Shown here in pieces: positions 16,628-24,248 of a DNA stretch of 64,000 nucleotides. The first letter of the stretch is position 1; every line of letters begins with the position of its first letter. The notes below the pieces were generated by a model. It did no database searches. It saw nothing but the letters and a program-made list of their open reading frames with translations, and was not told where the DNA came from. The position numbers were made by a program, and so were the translations under genes. The DNA is from Chitinophagaceae bacterium (GTDB lineage Bacteria; Bacteroidota; Bacteroidia; Chitinophagales; Chitinophagaceae), in assembly GCA_947454235.1 (NCBI GenBank), contig CANGIY010000007.1:1-64000 (forward strand). The letters run 5' to 3'.

Positions 16628-18465
16628 TGGAAGTATTAAACGAGTTTAGACAAGCAATTCAGATTGAAAGCCAAGAAAATGCTAAGGATTATGCTAAAGT
16701 TATGGCCTTGCAACAGAATGAAAGAATAACAAAAGGCGTAACAATGGCAAACTTTTCATTGCAATTTGATTTTAGAGAATTGCCGTATAGTCAGTGGAAT
16801 GAACTAGTTGAATATCCGTTTTCATATATAGGTACTGTTAAAATAGTATGCGATGAGAATAGGTCAAAATTTAAGGAGGGTTCAAACGTAATACTTAGCA
16901 ATGACGTATACAGTTTCAAAATGGAAATTAAGGAGGATAGTATTGATAATTTCATCTTAGTTCCTCAAGATTTTCACAAATACGATTGTTATATTGACAT
17001 AGAGAGTTATTCAACCGCCAATTGGGAATTGAATGAGGATAAATCTGATGCAACAGAAAAGATGCTTACAAAAACTGCTGAGTTGCTGAGTTGTGATAAT
17101 AATAAATTGTCAAGAATCGAAAATTTTTTAAATGGAAGAAGCGTCAATTCATTTAAGTCCAATTCAATTCAAGTAGAATATCTGAATAATTCTCAAAATA
17201 CTGCTTTAGAGAAGGCAGTTAATTCAAGCGACTTTTGCATTATTCAAGGACCGCCAGGAACAGGAAAAACTGAAACCATTGCAAACATCGCACAAATATT
17301 ACTGGGGCAGGGAAAAAAAGTTTTTGTAACTGCACCAACTCACACTGCGATAAACAATTGCCTGAATGCTATTTCTAAAAGGCTAGAAGACAAAAAAAAG
17401 GTGATTAAAATTGGAAGCAAACCTCAAAATAAAGAGATCTTAAATAACCAGCATATAACAATTAAGTCTAGTTTGACTTATCCCACTTACCAAAATAGTC
17501 CAGAACTACATCAAAATGGAATTGTAATTGGTGCGACGCCCTATTCAGTTTGTTATGATGCAACCAAAAAATTGAGATTTTGGGAGTTTGATGTTTGCAT
17601 AGTTGATGAGGCTTCTCAATTATCGATTCCATTGTCTCTTGCTGCAATGTCAAGGTCCGCTAAATATATTTTTGTAGGTGACCATAAACAATTGGATCCA
17701 ATTGTTCCGAAAAGTACAACATTGGAAATGTTTTCTGAGTCAATTTTTAGTAGGCTAGCAAGATTCTATCCACGTGAGATTAATTTGTTGAATATTTCTT
17801 ACAGGCTTAACGAGTTTTTAATAAAATTACCAAACACCTTGTTTTATGATAACAAATTGGAATCCAGCAAGAAAACACAAGTAGACACAAGGAATTATGA
17901 CTGCCAATTTCATTCTAATGTATTAAACAATGAGCCACATATACTATTATTACACGATGAGTTTGATGGAGTAAGTGATTCGAAATTTGAAGCTGAAATT
18001 GTGACAAATCTTATTTCTGATTTAGCTAAAAATGGGGCTAAATTAAGTGAGATAGGTATTGTAACTCCATATAGAGCTCAAGTCAGAACTATCAGGAGGG
18101 CGTTAAAAAATAGATTTCCCAAATTAACCATAGAACATTTTAATTCGTTGTTTATTGACACAGTAGATAGTATTCAAGGACAACAAAGAAATTACATTAT
18201 TTACAGTATGGCTAACTCTCATCCTTTAGAGTCGAAACAACGATTGGACTTTTTTTATAGCCCCAATAGATTGAATGTAGCAATCACGCGAGCGATTAAG
18301 AAGTGTTTTGTGATAGCGAACTACAAAGTCTTTGATATCAAAGACGAAGAATTATCGGGTCATTCAGAATACCAAATCATAAAGGGAAGCCTAGATATTT
18401 TTAAAAATTATTTTTCTCAATCAAAGAAAATTGAAATATTCCAGCAAGGTGAAGACGAATGGTAG
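16627..18465 (+). CDS. SF1 helicase, UPF1/DNA2-like, coupled to the nuclease gene
   Basis: The 612-residue protein has an N-terminal region (about 1-190) without a clear domain, then a full SF1 motor: Walker A GPPGTGKTET, APTHTAINN (Ia), IVDEASQ (II), VGDHKQLDP (III), SYRLN (IV), VDSIQGQQRN (V) and NVAITRAIKKC (VI). These are motifs of the UPF1-like SF1B group, which unwind RNA or DNA 5' to 3'. Translation is coupled to the nuclease by the 1-nt overlap, so the two probably work as a complex or pathway. A dispersed repeat lies 19 nt past the stop. Confidence 0.9.
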   Translation: MEVLNEFRQAIQIESQENAKDYAKVMALQQNERITKGVTMANFSLQFDFRELPYSQWNELVEYPFSYIGTVKIVCDENRSKFKEGSNVILSNDVYSFKMEIKEDSIDNFILVPQDFHKYDCYIDIESYSTANWELNEDKSDATEKMLTKTAELLSCDNNKLSRIENFLNGRSVNSFKSNSIQVEYLNNSQNTALEKAVNSSDFCIIQGPPGTGKTETIANIAQILLGQGKKVFVTAPTHTAINNCLNAISKRLEDKKKVIKIGSKPQNKEILNNQHITIKSSLTYPTYQNSPELHQNGIVIGATPYSVCYDATKKLRFWEFDVCIVDEASQLSIPLSLAAMSRSAKYIFVGDHKQLDPIVPKSTTLEMFSESIFSRLARFYPREINLLNISYRLNEFLIKLPNTLFYDNKLESSKKTQVDTRNYDCQFHSNVLNNEPHILLLHDEFDGVSDSKFEAEIVTNLISDLAKNGAKLSEIGIVTPYRAQVRTIRRALKNRFPKLTIEHFNSLFIDTVDSIQGQQRNYIIYSMANSHPLESKQRLDFFYSPNRLNVAITRAIKKCFVIANYKVFDIKDEELSGHSEYQIIKGSLDIFKNYFSQSKKIEIFQQGEDEW

Positions 18466-18483
18466 GCTATTGTTTTAAAACAC

Positions 18484-18531
18484 TTGCCTCGGGAGGAATC
18501 CCGAACCGAACTCGACCATATTAAGTAACCA
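18484..18531 (+). repeat. Dispersed repeat, copy 2 (right of nuclease/helicase operon)
   Basis: It carries GAACTCGACCATATTAAGTAACCA at 18508-18531, 22 of 24 bases identical to 14466-14489 in the same orientation, preceded by a CTCGGGAGGAATCCCGA hairpin. Confidence 0.7.
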
Positions 18532-18546
18532 TAACACACATAAAAC

Positions 18547-19368
18547 CTACATCTCAATAACCCTAAAAGCTACCCTTCGGTTGAGGGCTTCGTTTTCGTC
18601 GCTGTCTTCTTCAACAAATGGGTCGGAGTAGCCGAGACCTATGCAGCGCATGCGCTCTTTGGCAATGCCCTTGCTTTTGAGGTATATGAAAACCGCCTGT
18701 GCGCGTTTGTAGGAAAGTCCGTCAAAGGAAGCCTCAATGAGTGAATCGGCAGGGTAGCCGTGCCTGGCGCATTTACAAATATGGCCTTCAATTCTTATTT
18801 TTAAATGGGCGTTTTTCGTCAGGAAATCAGCGATGGAATCGAGTTCAATTTTTGCAGCCGTTAAAAGCTGGAACGATCCATCCATGAACAATACTCGATC
18901 CAGCGGCACAACATCATTCTTTCTGAGTTTGGTGGTTTCCTGCAACACTTTCTTTAATTCAACAATGCGCCGGCTGCCGTTTTTGCTCAATCCAACCACC
19001 TTTACAATGCGCTTTTCTCCATCAGTCCTGCGCTCGTTTTTGCCTGTAGAGTAGATGCCCAAACCAGTAGCGTTAATCGTGCATGTATTTTTGACAAATG
19101 GGACTATAATTGCTTTAACCGCCCCTGCTCTCTTTTGCGACAGCGAGTCATTATAAGAAACCCGCCCAATAGTATCGGTAAAGCCGACGATAAAAATAGA
19201 GTCAAGCTTACCAGGGGCAATGTCCTTAAGCCAGTTTGCAATTGCCAACTTTTGAGCAGAATCAACTAAAAATACATCTGACTTAAAGTGTATGGTCAAG
19301 GTATCTTGTGCAGAAACATTTGTGATGAATTGAAACAATAAAAGAAAAACAGGTACTACTTTGTGCAT
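18547..19368 (-). CDS. Secreted protein with two OmpA-like domains
   Basis: The 273-residue product has a signal peptide (to about residue 20, ...NVSAQ) and two tandem OmpA C-terminal-like domains. The first is at about 22-125 (FVDSAQ-like strand, GFTDTIG, NDSLSQKRAGAV), the second at about 160-273 (IRIEGHICKCA, SYKRAQAVFIYLKSKGI, GLGYSDPF, NRRVAFRV). OmpA domains bind peptidoglycan, so a periplasmic or outer-membrane anchoring role is likely. Two domains without a barrel is less usual. No neighbour clarifies its job. Confidence 0.8.
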   Translation of the reverse strand: MHKVVPVFLLLFQFITNVSAQDTLTIHFKSDVFLVDSAQKLAIANWLKDIAPGKLDSIFIVGFTDTIGRVSYNDSLSQKRAGAVKAIIVPFVKNTCTINATGLGIYSTGKNERRTDGEKRIVKVVGLSKNGSRRIVELKKVLQETTKLRKNDVVPLDRVLFMDGSFQLLTAAKIELDSIADFLTKNAHLKIRIEGHICKCARHGYPADSLIEASFDGLSYKRAQAVFIYLKSKGIAKERMRCIGLGYSDPFVEEDSDENEALNRRVAFRVIEM

Positions 19369-19474
19369 GTAAACCCCTTTTAGTCAAAAAAATGATGAAC
19401 GAATTATAAACTCAAATGGTGCTGTAATATTGTATACTTGTCAATATAGGCGCACAAGTGATGCCCAAGGAAGC

Positions 19475-20371
19475 TTATTTTTCTTTTGTGAGAGATGCAC
19501 CCAAGAACAAACCAAAGCTAAACGAAGTAAACGTTCCCGATCCTGCTTGTTTGTAGGAATTAGTTTGGCCGCCAAAGTCCTTATTTACAATTGTGGTGTT
19601 GTACCCGAAGGGAATTATATTGAGCTGGGTTTTGACGCCTAACTCGAAAGCTATATGATGCCGTTCTTTATCTGGCGGACTTCTGTAAAACAACATTAGT
19701 TGTGTGGAATAGGCAACCTTATTTGCCGAGATACGTGAAGTGAGTGTTGATGTCGTATAACGGTTGCTTCCACGTTCTTTATAAATTGAATACAAGGAAT
19801 CATTGCCCCCGCCACTTCCGAATAGACTGTTGTCGGAGAAGGCAAAATTGAGATGTGGCTGCAGAAAAATACTTTTCCAGTTAAAACTAGTGTAAAACCC
19901 ATAGTACCATGCCGAATAAAACCATTGAGAAACTGTAAGTGTTTGTTTGGAAAAATGGTAGGATGAATAGGATGTTGAGTACGGGGCGACGCCACTTATA
20001 TACAGGTTAGGGCATTGACTTTGAAGGTATGTAGTTGCAAATGAATAATTTGTTGATTTTTCAAACATGCCAAGGCCAACTTCGATACCTATTTTGTTTT
20101 TCCACGAAATTCCCAAAATGCTGCTGTGATTGTTGATGCCAATCCCAAAAATTGAGTTGCTTGATTTCCCTGCTGCAACATTGTGTATCTGCCCCAAGCC
20201 ATTTGCTGTGGGCGCGACTGCGTTTTTTACATTTATTGCGTATGCCCATCCAACCGTAGTTGGTAACTCGATAGTGAATAAGTCGTAGAACTCCTTTGAT
20301 GGCTTCTTTTTGGGTGCTGCAATAACCAAATGAGCCATACAACAGAGTAAAACCGCGTTTAATATTCTCAT
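19475..20371 (-). CDS. Secreted beta-rich protein, probable outer-membrane barrel
   Basis: The 298-residue product has a signal peptide (MRILNAVLLCCMAHLVIAA) and many alternating hydrophobic/polar strands rich in Tyr, Ser and Asn, ending in a LGASLTKEK tail. An outer-membrane barrel or T6SS/T9SS accessory is possible. I do not recognise a family. Its ATG overlaps the TGA of the upstream lipoprotein gene by 4 nt, so the two are translationally coupled. Confidence 0.65.
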   Translation of the reverse strand: MRILNAVLLCCMAHLVIAAPKKKPSKEFYDLFTIELPTTVGWAYAINVKNAVAPTANGLGQIHNVAAGKSSNSIFGIGINNHSSILGISWKNKIGIEVGLGMFEKSTNYSFATTYLQSQCPNLYISGVAPYSTSYSSYHFSKQTLTVSQWFYSAWYYGFYTSFNWKSIFLQPHLNFAFSDNSLFGSGGGNDSLYSIYKERGSNRYTTSTLTSRISANKVAYSTQLMLFYRSPPDKERHHIAFELGVKTQLNIIPFGYNTTIVNKDFGGQTNSYKQAGSGTFTSFSFGLFLGASLTKEK

Positions 20372-20937
20372 TTCAATAAGGCATTTAGAGTATCATCTTG
20401 TGAAGTTGTATCGAAACTTTCGATGTGTATTGCAAACCTGTAAAGTCCACTATTCGTTGGTTGTTTCATCAGCAAAAGGTAGCTATAGCTGTAAAAAGTA
20501 TCAGCCATCGATGTACTGTTTTTGTAATCCCATTTTTCAGCGAAGTAATAACCGGGAGAATCTAAATTGTAAGCTAGGGTATCGTTAAGCCTGAAGAAAT
20601 AATCGTTGAGCGTATCGCCTACATGGCGGCTTGAATCGAAATTGTCGAGCGAGATGACGTAGTAGGACTTTGGATGATTGTATATGTAATACGTATTTTC
20701 TCCTTGTACATCTTTCCCATCGTCTTTGCTTACTATGTGCGCCTTAAAGAAAAATCCAATTGAATACGCATCAGCTTTTATTGTGTCACCAGAGTTGGTG
20801 ATACGTGGTGTTTTACCTTCGTTGTTGCAATTTTTTATGGCTGTTTCAAAAACACCCACTTTAATTTCCGAGTACTTCCCGCAACTTACTAGTGAAAGCA
20901 CCAGAACGGGTAAAAGGCGTAAATAGGAGTTTTTCAT
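20368..20937 (-). CDS. Predicted lipoprotein, coupled to the downstream barrel gene
   Basis: From the ATG at 20937 the protein is 189 residues. It begins MKNSYLRLLPVLVLSLVSC, a clear lipoprotein signal with lipobox LVSC. The mature part is Asp/Tyr-rich and predicted beta. The longer frame (from 20979) adds residues before the signal and is rejected. It overlaps the next gene by ATGA, suggesting that the lipoprotein and the putative barrel work together at the outer membrane. Family unknown. Confidence 0.7.
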   Translation of the reverse strand: MKNSYLRLLPVLVLSLVSCGKYSEIKVGVFETAIKNCNNEGKTPRITNSGDTIKADAYSIGFFFKAHIVSKDDGKDVQGENTYYIYNHPKSYYVISLDNFDSSRHVGDTLNDYFFRLNDTLAYNLDSPGYYFAEKWDYKNSTSMADTFYSYSYLLLMKQPTNSGLYRFAIHIESFDTTSQDDTLNALLK

Positions 20938-21047
20938 GAACAAGTTTATTGTTAAAACTATTAACAAAAACTGTGCCAATTACATACAAATAGAAAACCG
21001 CTCTGAGCGCAGAAATGAACAACGGTTTTCCAAAATGTCTTCAAAAA

Positions 21048-21431
21048 TTACTCCTTATCAAACAAAAACTTACGGACATTTATATTTGTCAAATAACAGG
21101 CAACCCATGTCAAAATACATATAACTACGGGGAATAAGTATCCGTGTCCTCCCTTCATACTGATAACCATTGCAGCGGCAGCACCACCCAAATACGCGGT
21201 TATGAGCGCCAGACCTACACTCGTGGTTTTAGGAATTGAATAGAGTATTGTGAAAATAAATAACGCAATTCCGAGTGGCTGCACTGCCTCAATAGGAATT
21301 CCAAGTTTTGTTGATCCTTCAATCGATGGTTGTGCTTTGGCTATTTTCATGCCGCCATCAACCAAGAAAAATGCTACAAGCAGGTATTTCAAACTAAGCC
21401 CAACTATTTTGGCTGCTTTGCTGTTCTCCAT
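21048..21431 (-). CDS. DoxX-like small membrane protein
   Basis: The 127-residue protein has four hydrophobic segments. It carries the DoxX-like pattern of an N-terminal helix with FFLVDGGMKI, followed by GIPIEAVQPLGIALFI and ALITAYLGGAAA. The family sits in the inner membrane and has no settled function. It starts 6 nt after the PhnB-like gene, a pairing often seen in Bacteroidota. Confidence 0.8.
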   Translation of the reverse strand: MENSKAAKIVGLSLKYLLVAFFLVDGGMKIAKAQPSIEGSTKLGIPIEAVQPLGIALFIFTILYSIPKTTSVGLALITAYLGGAAAAMVISMKGGHGYLFPVVICILTWVACYLTNINVRKFLFDKE

Positions 21432-21437
21432 AATATT

Positions 21438-21863
21438 CTAGTTTTTCAAAGTGAAATTTATCATCCACTGAATTCCAAACCTATCGGTAAGCATACCGCA
21501 GTAGGCACCCCAAAATGTATTGTTCATGGGCATTTCAATATTTGCACCTAGAGAAAGGCGTTCAAAAATCTGATTACTTTCGTCAATGCTTGCGGTGTGT
21601 AATGTTATTCTGCAGTTATTTCCAGCAATTAACGATTGCCCCATTGATACAAGGAAATCAGTTGCCATAAACACATGTCCTGATGGGGTGGTCAGCGTTA
21701 TATGTATGATTTTGTTTTGCTCTTCCGGAGCCATTTTCTCACCTCCCGGTATATCCCTGAATCGTTGAAAAGTCGTAAAAGTTCCGCCAAATACCGATTT
21801 ATAGAAGTTCATTGCCTCTTCGGTGTTTCCCATAAAGTTGAAATATGGATTAATGTTTATCAT
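21438..21863 (-). CDS. PhnB-like VOC-superfamily protein
   Basis: The 141-residue protein starts with the PhnB pattern INPYFNFMGNTEEAMNFYKSVFGG. It contains HITLTTPSGHVFMATD and ends with WGAYCGMLTDRFGIQWMINF. These are metal-site-bearing VOC folds of unknown substrate in most bacteria. It is the first gene of a pair with the DoxX-like gene, and it is divergent from a GlxA-type regulator that may control both. Confidence 0.88.
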   Translation of the reverse strand: MININPYFNFMGNTEEAMNFYKSVFGGTFTTFQRFRDIPGGEKMAPEEQNKIIHITLTTPSGHVFMATDFLVSMGQSLIAGNNCRITLHTASIDESNQIFERLSLGANIEMPMNNTFWGAYCGMLTDRFGIQWMINFTLKN

Positions 21864-21881
21864 AAATTTTGGTTTTCAATG

Positions 21882-21889
21882 CAAAAGTA
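21882..21889 (-). promoter_or_regulatory. -7 box TACTTTTG for the PhnB-like gene
   Basis: On the minus strand TACTTTTG matches TAnnTTTG, 18 nt before the ATG at 21863. Confidence 0.55.
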
Positions 21890-21960
21890 GGTGAGCAATT
21901 ACAACAATCTTGTGGTAAATACGACATTGTAGAGTAGGTGATTGCGACACTAGGTGTTTG

Positions 21961-21968
21961 TATTTTTG
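21961..21968 (+). promoter_or_regulatory. -7 box TATTTTTG, leaderless start
   Basis: TATTTTTG ends only 4 nt before the ATG at 21973, so transcription should begin at or next to the start codon. Confidence 0.55.
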
Positions 21969-21972
21969 TAAA

Positions 21973-22938
21973 ATGGTGGAAGTTGCTTTACTCGTATTTC
22001 AGAATGCTCTACCGGCATCCATTTTTGATTCACTTCATTTTTTCGAAGTTGCAAACCGACGGCTTAAGGAGTTGGGGGAGCCCAATTTATTCAATGTTCA
22101 TCTCGTTGGGTTTAACGAGCATGTGCATTTAAACGGAGGGGTATGTACCATCCGAACGGCAATGAGATTTGCAGATACCGAGCATTTCAATTTTGTCATC
22201 GTTCCTGCACTTGATGGGCATTTTGGGGGAATGACATATATAAACAAAGAATGTGTTAGTTGGTTGATTCTTCAATATAAATCAGGTGCTGAAATTGTTG
22301 GACTAGGTACGGGGTCGTTTTTATTAGCGTATACTGGACTATTAAATGGGAGGGAATGTACAACGCACTGGGAATACGCAAACGAGTTTAAGTATTTTTA
22401 TCCTTCGGTTGTTTTGCGCGATGATTTGGTTTTTACAGATCATAATGGAATTTATACCAGTGGAGGTACTACAGCCTATTGGAATTTGTTCCTTCATTTG
22501 CTGGAGAAAAGGACATCCAGGGCATTGGCAATTCAACTCGCGAAATATTTCCTCATTGATATTGGTCAACAGAGTCAGTCAGCATTTATTGTTTTTCAGG
22601 GGCTCAAAGATCACGGTGACACGATTGTATTGCAGGCTCAAAAAATATTAGAAGAAAATTATGCCACTAAAATAACCGTAGCAGAAATTGCTGACCAACT
22701 TCATATCACACGTCGGACCTTTGAAAGAAGGTTTCGCAAGGCGACATCAAGTTCAGTAACCGAATATATCCAGCGGGTAAAAATAGAAGCTGCCCGACTT
22801 CAGCTTGAGACAACCAAGAAGACAGTCGATGAAATTATGAATGCTGTTGGGTATAGCGATATACCCGCATTCAGAAAAATCTTCAAACGATTTACGGGAG
22901 TTACACCCCATGAGTATCGGTCGAGGTATAAACTGTAA
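21973..22938 (+). CDS. GlxA-type AraC-family transcriptional regulator
   Basis: From the ATG at 21973 the protein is 321 residues. The N-terminal DJ-1/PfpI-like domain (about 1-175) carries VEVALLVFQNALPASIFDSL and GLGTGSFLLAYTGLLNGRECTTHW. The C-terminal double helix-turn-helix (about 220-318) carries ITVAEIADQLHITRRTFERRF and VGYSDIPAFRKIFKRFTGVTPHEYR. The DJ-1-like nucleophile position appears as GTGSF rather than a Cys, so it is probably a ligand sensor, not an enzyme. Divergent from the PhnB/DoxX pair. Confidence 0.9.
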   Translation: MVEVALLVFQNALPASIFDSLHFFEVANRRLKELGEPNLFNVHLVGFNEHVHLNGGVCTIRTAMRFADTEHFNFVIVPALDGHFGGMTYINKECVSWLILQYKSGAEIVGLGTGSFLLAYTGLLNGRECTTHWEYANEFKYFYPSVVLRDDLVFTDHNGIYTSGGTTAYWNLFLHLLEKRTSRALAIQLAKYFLIDIGQQSQSAFIVFQGLKDHGDTIVLQAQKILEENYATKITVAEIADQLHITRRTFERRFRKATSSSVTEYIQRVKIEAARLQLETTKKTVDEIMNAVGYSDIPAFRKIFKRFTGVTPHEYRSRYKL

Positions 22939-22954
22939 TTTATTTAAAACCAAT

Positions 22955-24190
22955 TTATCGCAAAGAAATATACTTCATCTTAATTGCCTCGAAATTATTG
23001 CTTTCTCCTAGTATCATGCTCAGTCGCAACATCACTCTTTCTACAAGTGCGTCAGGGCAAGAAGCCCCCGATGTTATCATCACTTTGTAGGATTTGCCTG
23101 GTTCGAAAATACCCGCAGTTTGCTGTTCGGTAGCACTGTGCAAATCGAAATGAATGAGGCTGCCGTCGTTGGTGATGCAGTGTTCGTCTTTAATGAAATA
23201 GGTAGGTAGCTTCAATTCGCACAACTCAACGAGGTGCGACGTATTTGAGCTGTTGTATCCACCAATAACCAGCGCAAGGTCTGCCTGAGATTCAAGCATG
23301 GTACTAACCGCAGTTTGGTTATCATTGGTTGCATAGCACAACGTATCGCGTGTATCTGCAAAGCGCTCCTGAATGGCGTTGCCTGTAACACTGTAAAAGC
23401 CAGTTATTTCAGTCTTTAGATATTCGGCAATTGCTTGTGTTTCTGATGCCAGCATAGTTGTCTGGTTCACGACTCCTATGCGTTGCAGATGTTCTATTGG
23501 GTTGAAATTAGCAGAGTACAGACCCTTGAAATCTATGAAAAACTGTTCTACAGGCAGCTCTTTTTTAATGTATTTTGCGAGGTGTTGTGCTTGCTCAATG
23601 TCTTTAACTACAACTGTAGGTGTGTGGGCATTACTATGTGAAAATGTGGCTCTTGTCTCTTCGTGTCCTGGCTTGCCATGTATCACAATTGTGTATCCAT
23701 CCTTGCCAATTTTCTCGGCACGGTTCCATACTTTTTCTACAAACGGGCATGTGGTTTCATATCGGGTGGGGTTGATGCCTTTGTTTATGAGTAAATCTTC
23801 CAGTTCCAGGGTAGTGCCAAAAGCAGGAATTATCACAATGTCGTCGGCAGTTATGGCATCCCAATCAATGAGCATTTTGCCCTTTGTGTCCATTATGAAG
23901 CGCACACCCAGATCGGAAAGGTCTTTGTTAACGCCTGGATTGTGTATCATTTCGCTGAGGAGGTAAATGTTCTTACCCTTGTTCTCGAATACTGCATTGA
24001 ATGCAATTTCGATGGCATTTTCAACACCATAACAAAAACCAAAGTGGCGAGCCAGCAAGATTTCCAGCTTACCCATTTTGAGGTGGGTAGGGTCGTAATC
24101 TTTCTTCATTTTATCGGCTGCTTTGCGCTCTTGTTTAATCGCGCTCACCAAGGGGCTCTGGTATTGTTCAGGTACGTTGAACTGTCTCAT
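22955..24190 (-). CDS. ispH: 4-hydroxy-3-methylbut-2-enyl diphosphate reductase
   Basis: This 411-residue protein is the long form found in Bacteroidota and cyanobacteria. The three Cys that hold the iron-sulfur cluster are in FGFCYGVENA, YETTCPFVEKVW and TSGASCPDALVE. It makes isopentenyl and dimethylallyl diphosphate in the last step of the non-mevalonate pathway, whose first enzyme (dxs) is also in this window. A TAACTTTG -7 box 5 nt before the ATG suggests a leaderless message. Confidence 0.95.
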   Translation of the reverse strand: MRQFNVPEQYQSPLVSAIKQERKAADKMKKDYDPTHLKMGKLEILLARHFGFCYGVENAIEIAFNAVFENKGKNIYLLSEMIHNPGVNKDLSDLGVRFIMDTKGKMLIDWDAITADDIVIIPAFGTTLELEDLLINKGINPTRYETTCPFVEKVWNRAEKIGKDGYTIVIHGKPGHEETRATFSHSNAHTPTVVVKDIEQAQHLAKYIKKELPVEQFFIDFKGLYSANFNPIEHLQRIGVVNQTTMLASETQAIAEYLKTEITGFYSVTGNAIQERFADTRDTLCYATNDNQTAVSTMLESQADLALVIGGYNSSNTSHLVELCELKLPTYFIKDEHCITNDGSLIHFDLHSATEQQTAGIFEPGKSYKVMITSGASCPDALVERVMLRLSMILGESNNFEAIKMKYISLR

Positions 24191-24195
24191 GAAGG

Positions 24196-24203
24196 CAAAG
24201 TTA
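24196..24203 (-). promoter_or_regulatory. -7 box TAACTTTG for ispH, leaderless start
   Basis: On the minus strand the box ends 5 nt before the ispH ATG. Confidence 0.55.
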
Positions 24204-24248
24204 CAAACGCAGTGATAAGTTGTTTATAACGTTTGACAAAGGCTACAT

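Noticed and set aside
23478-23966. 162-codon plus-strand ORF
   Set aside because: Antisense to ispH, whose cluster Cys motifs are all present.
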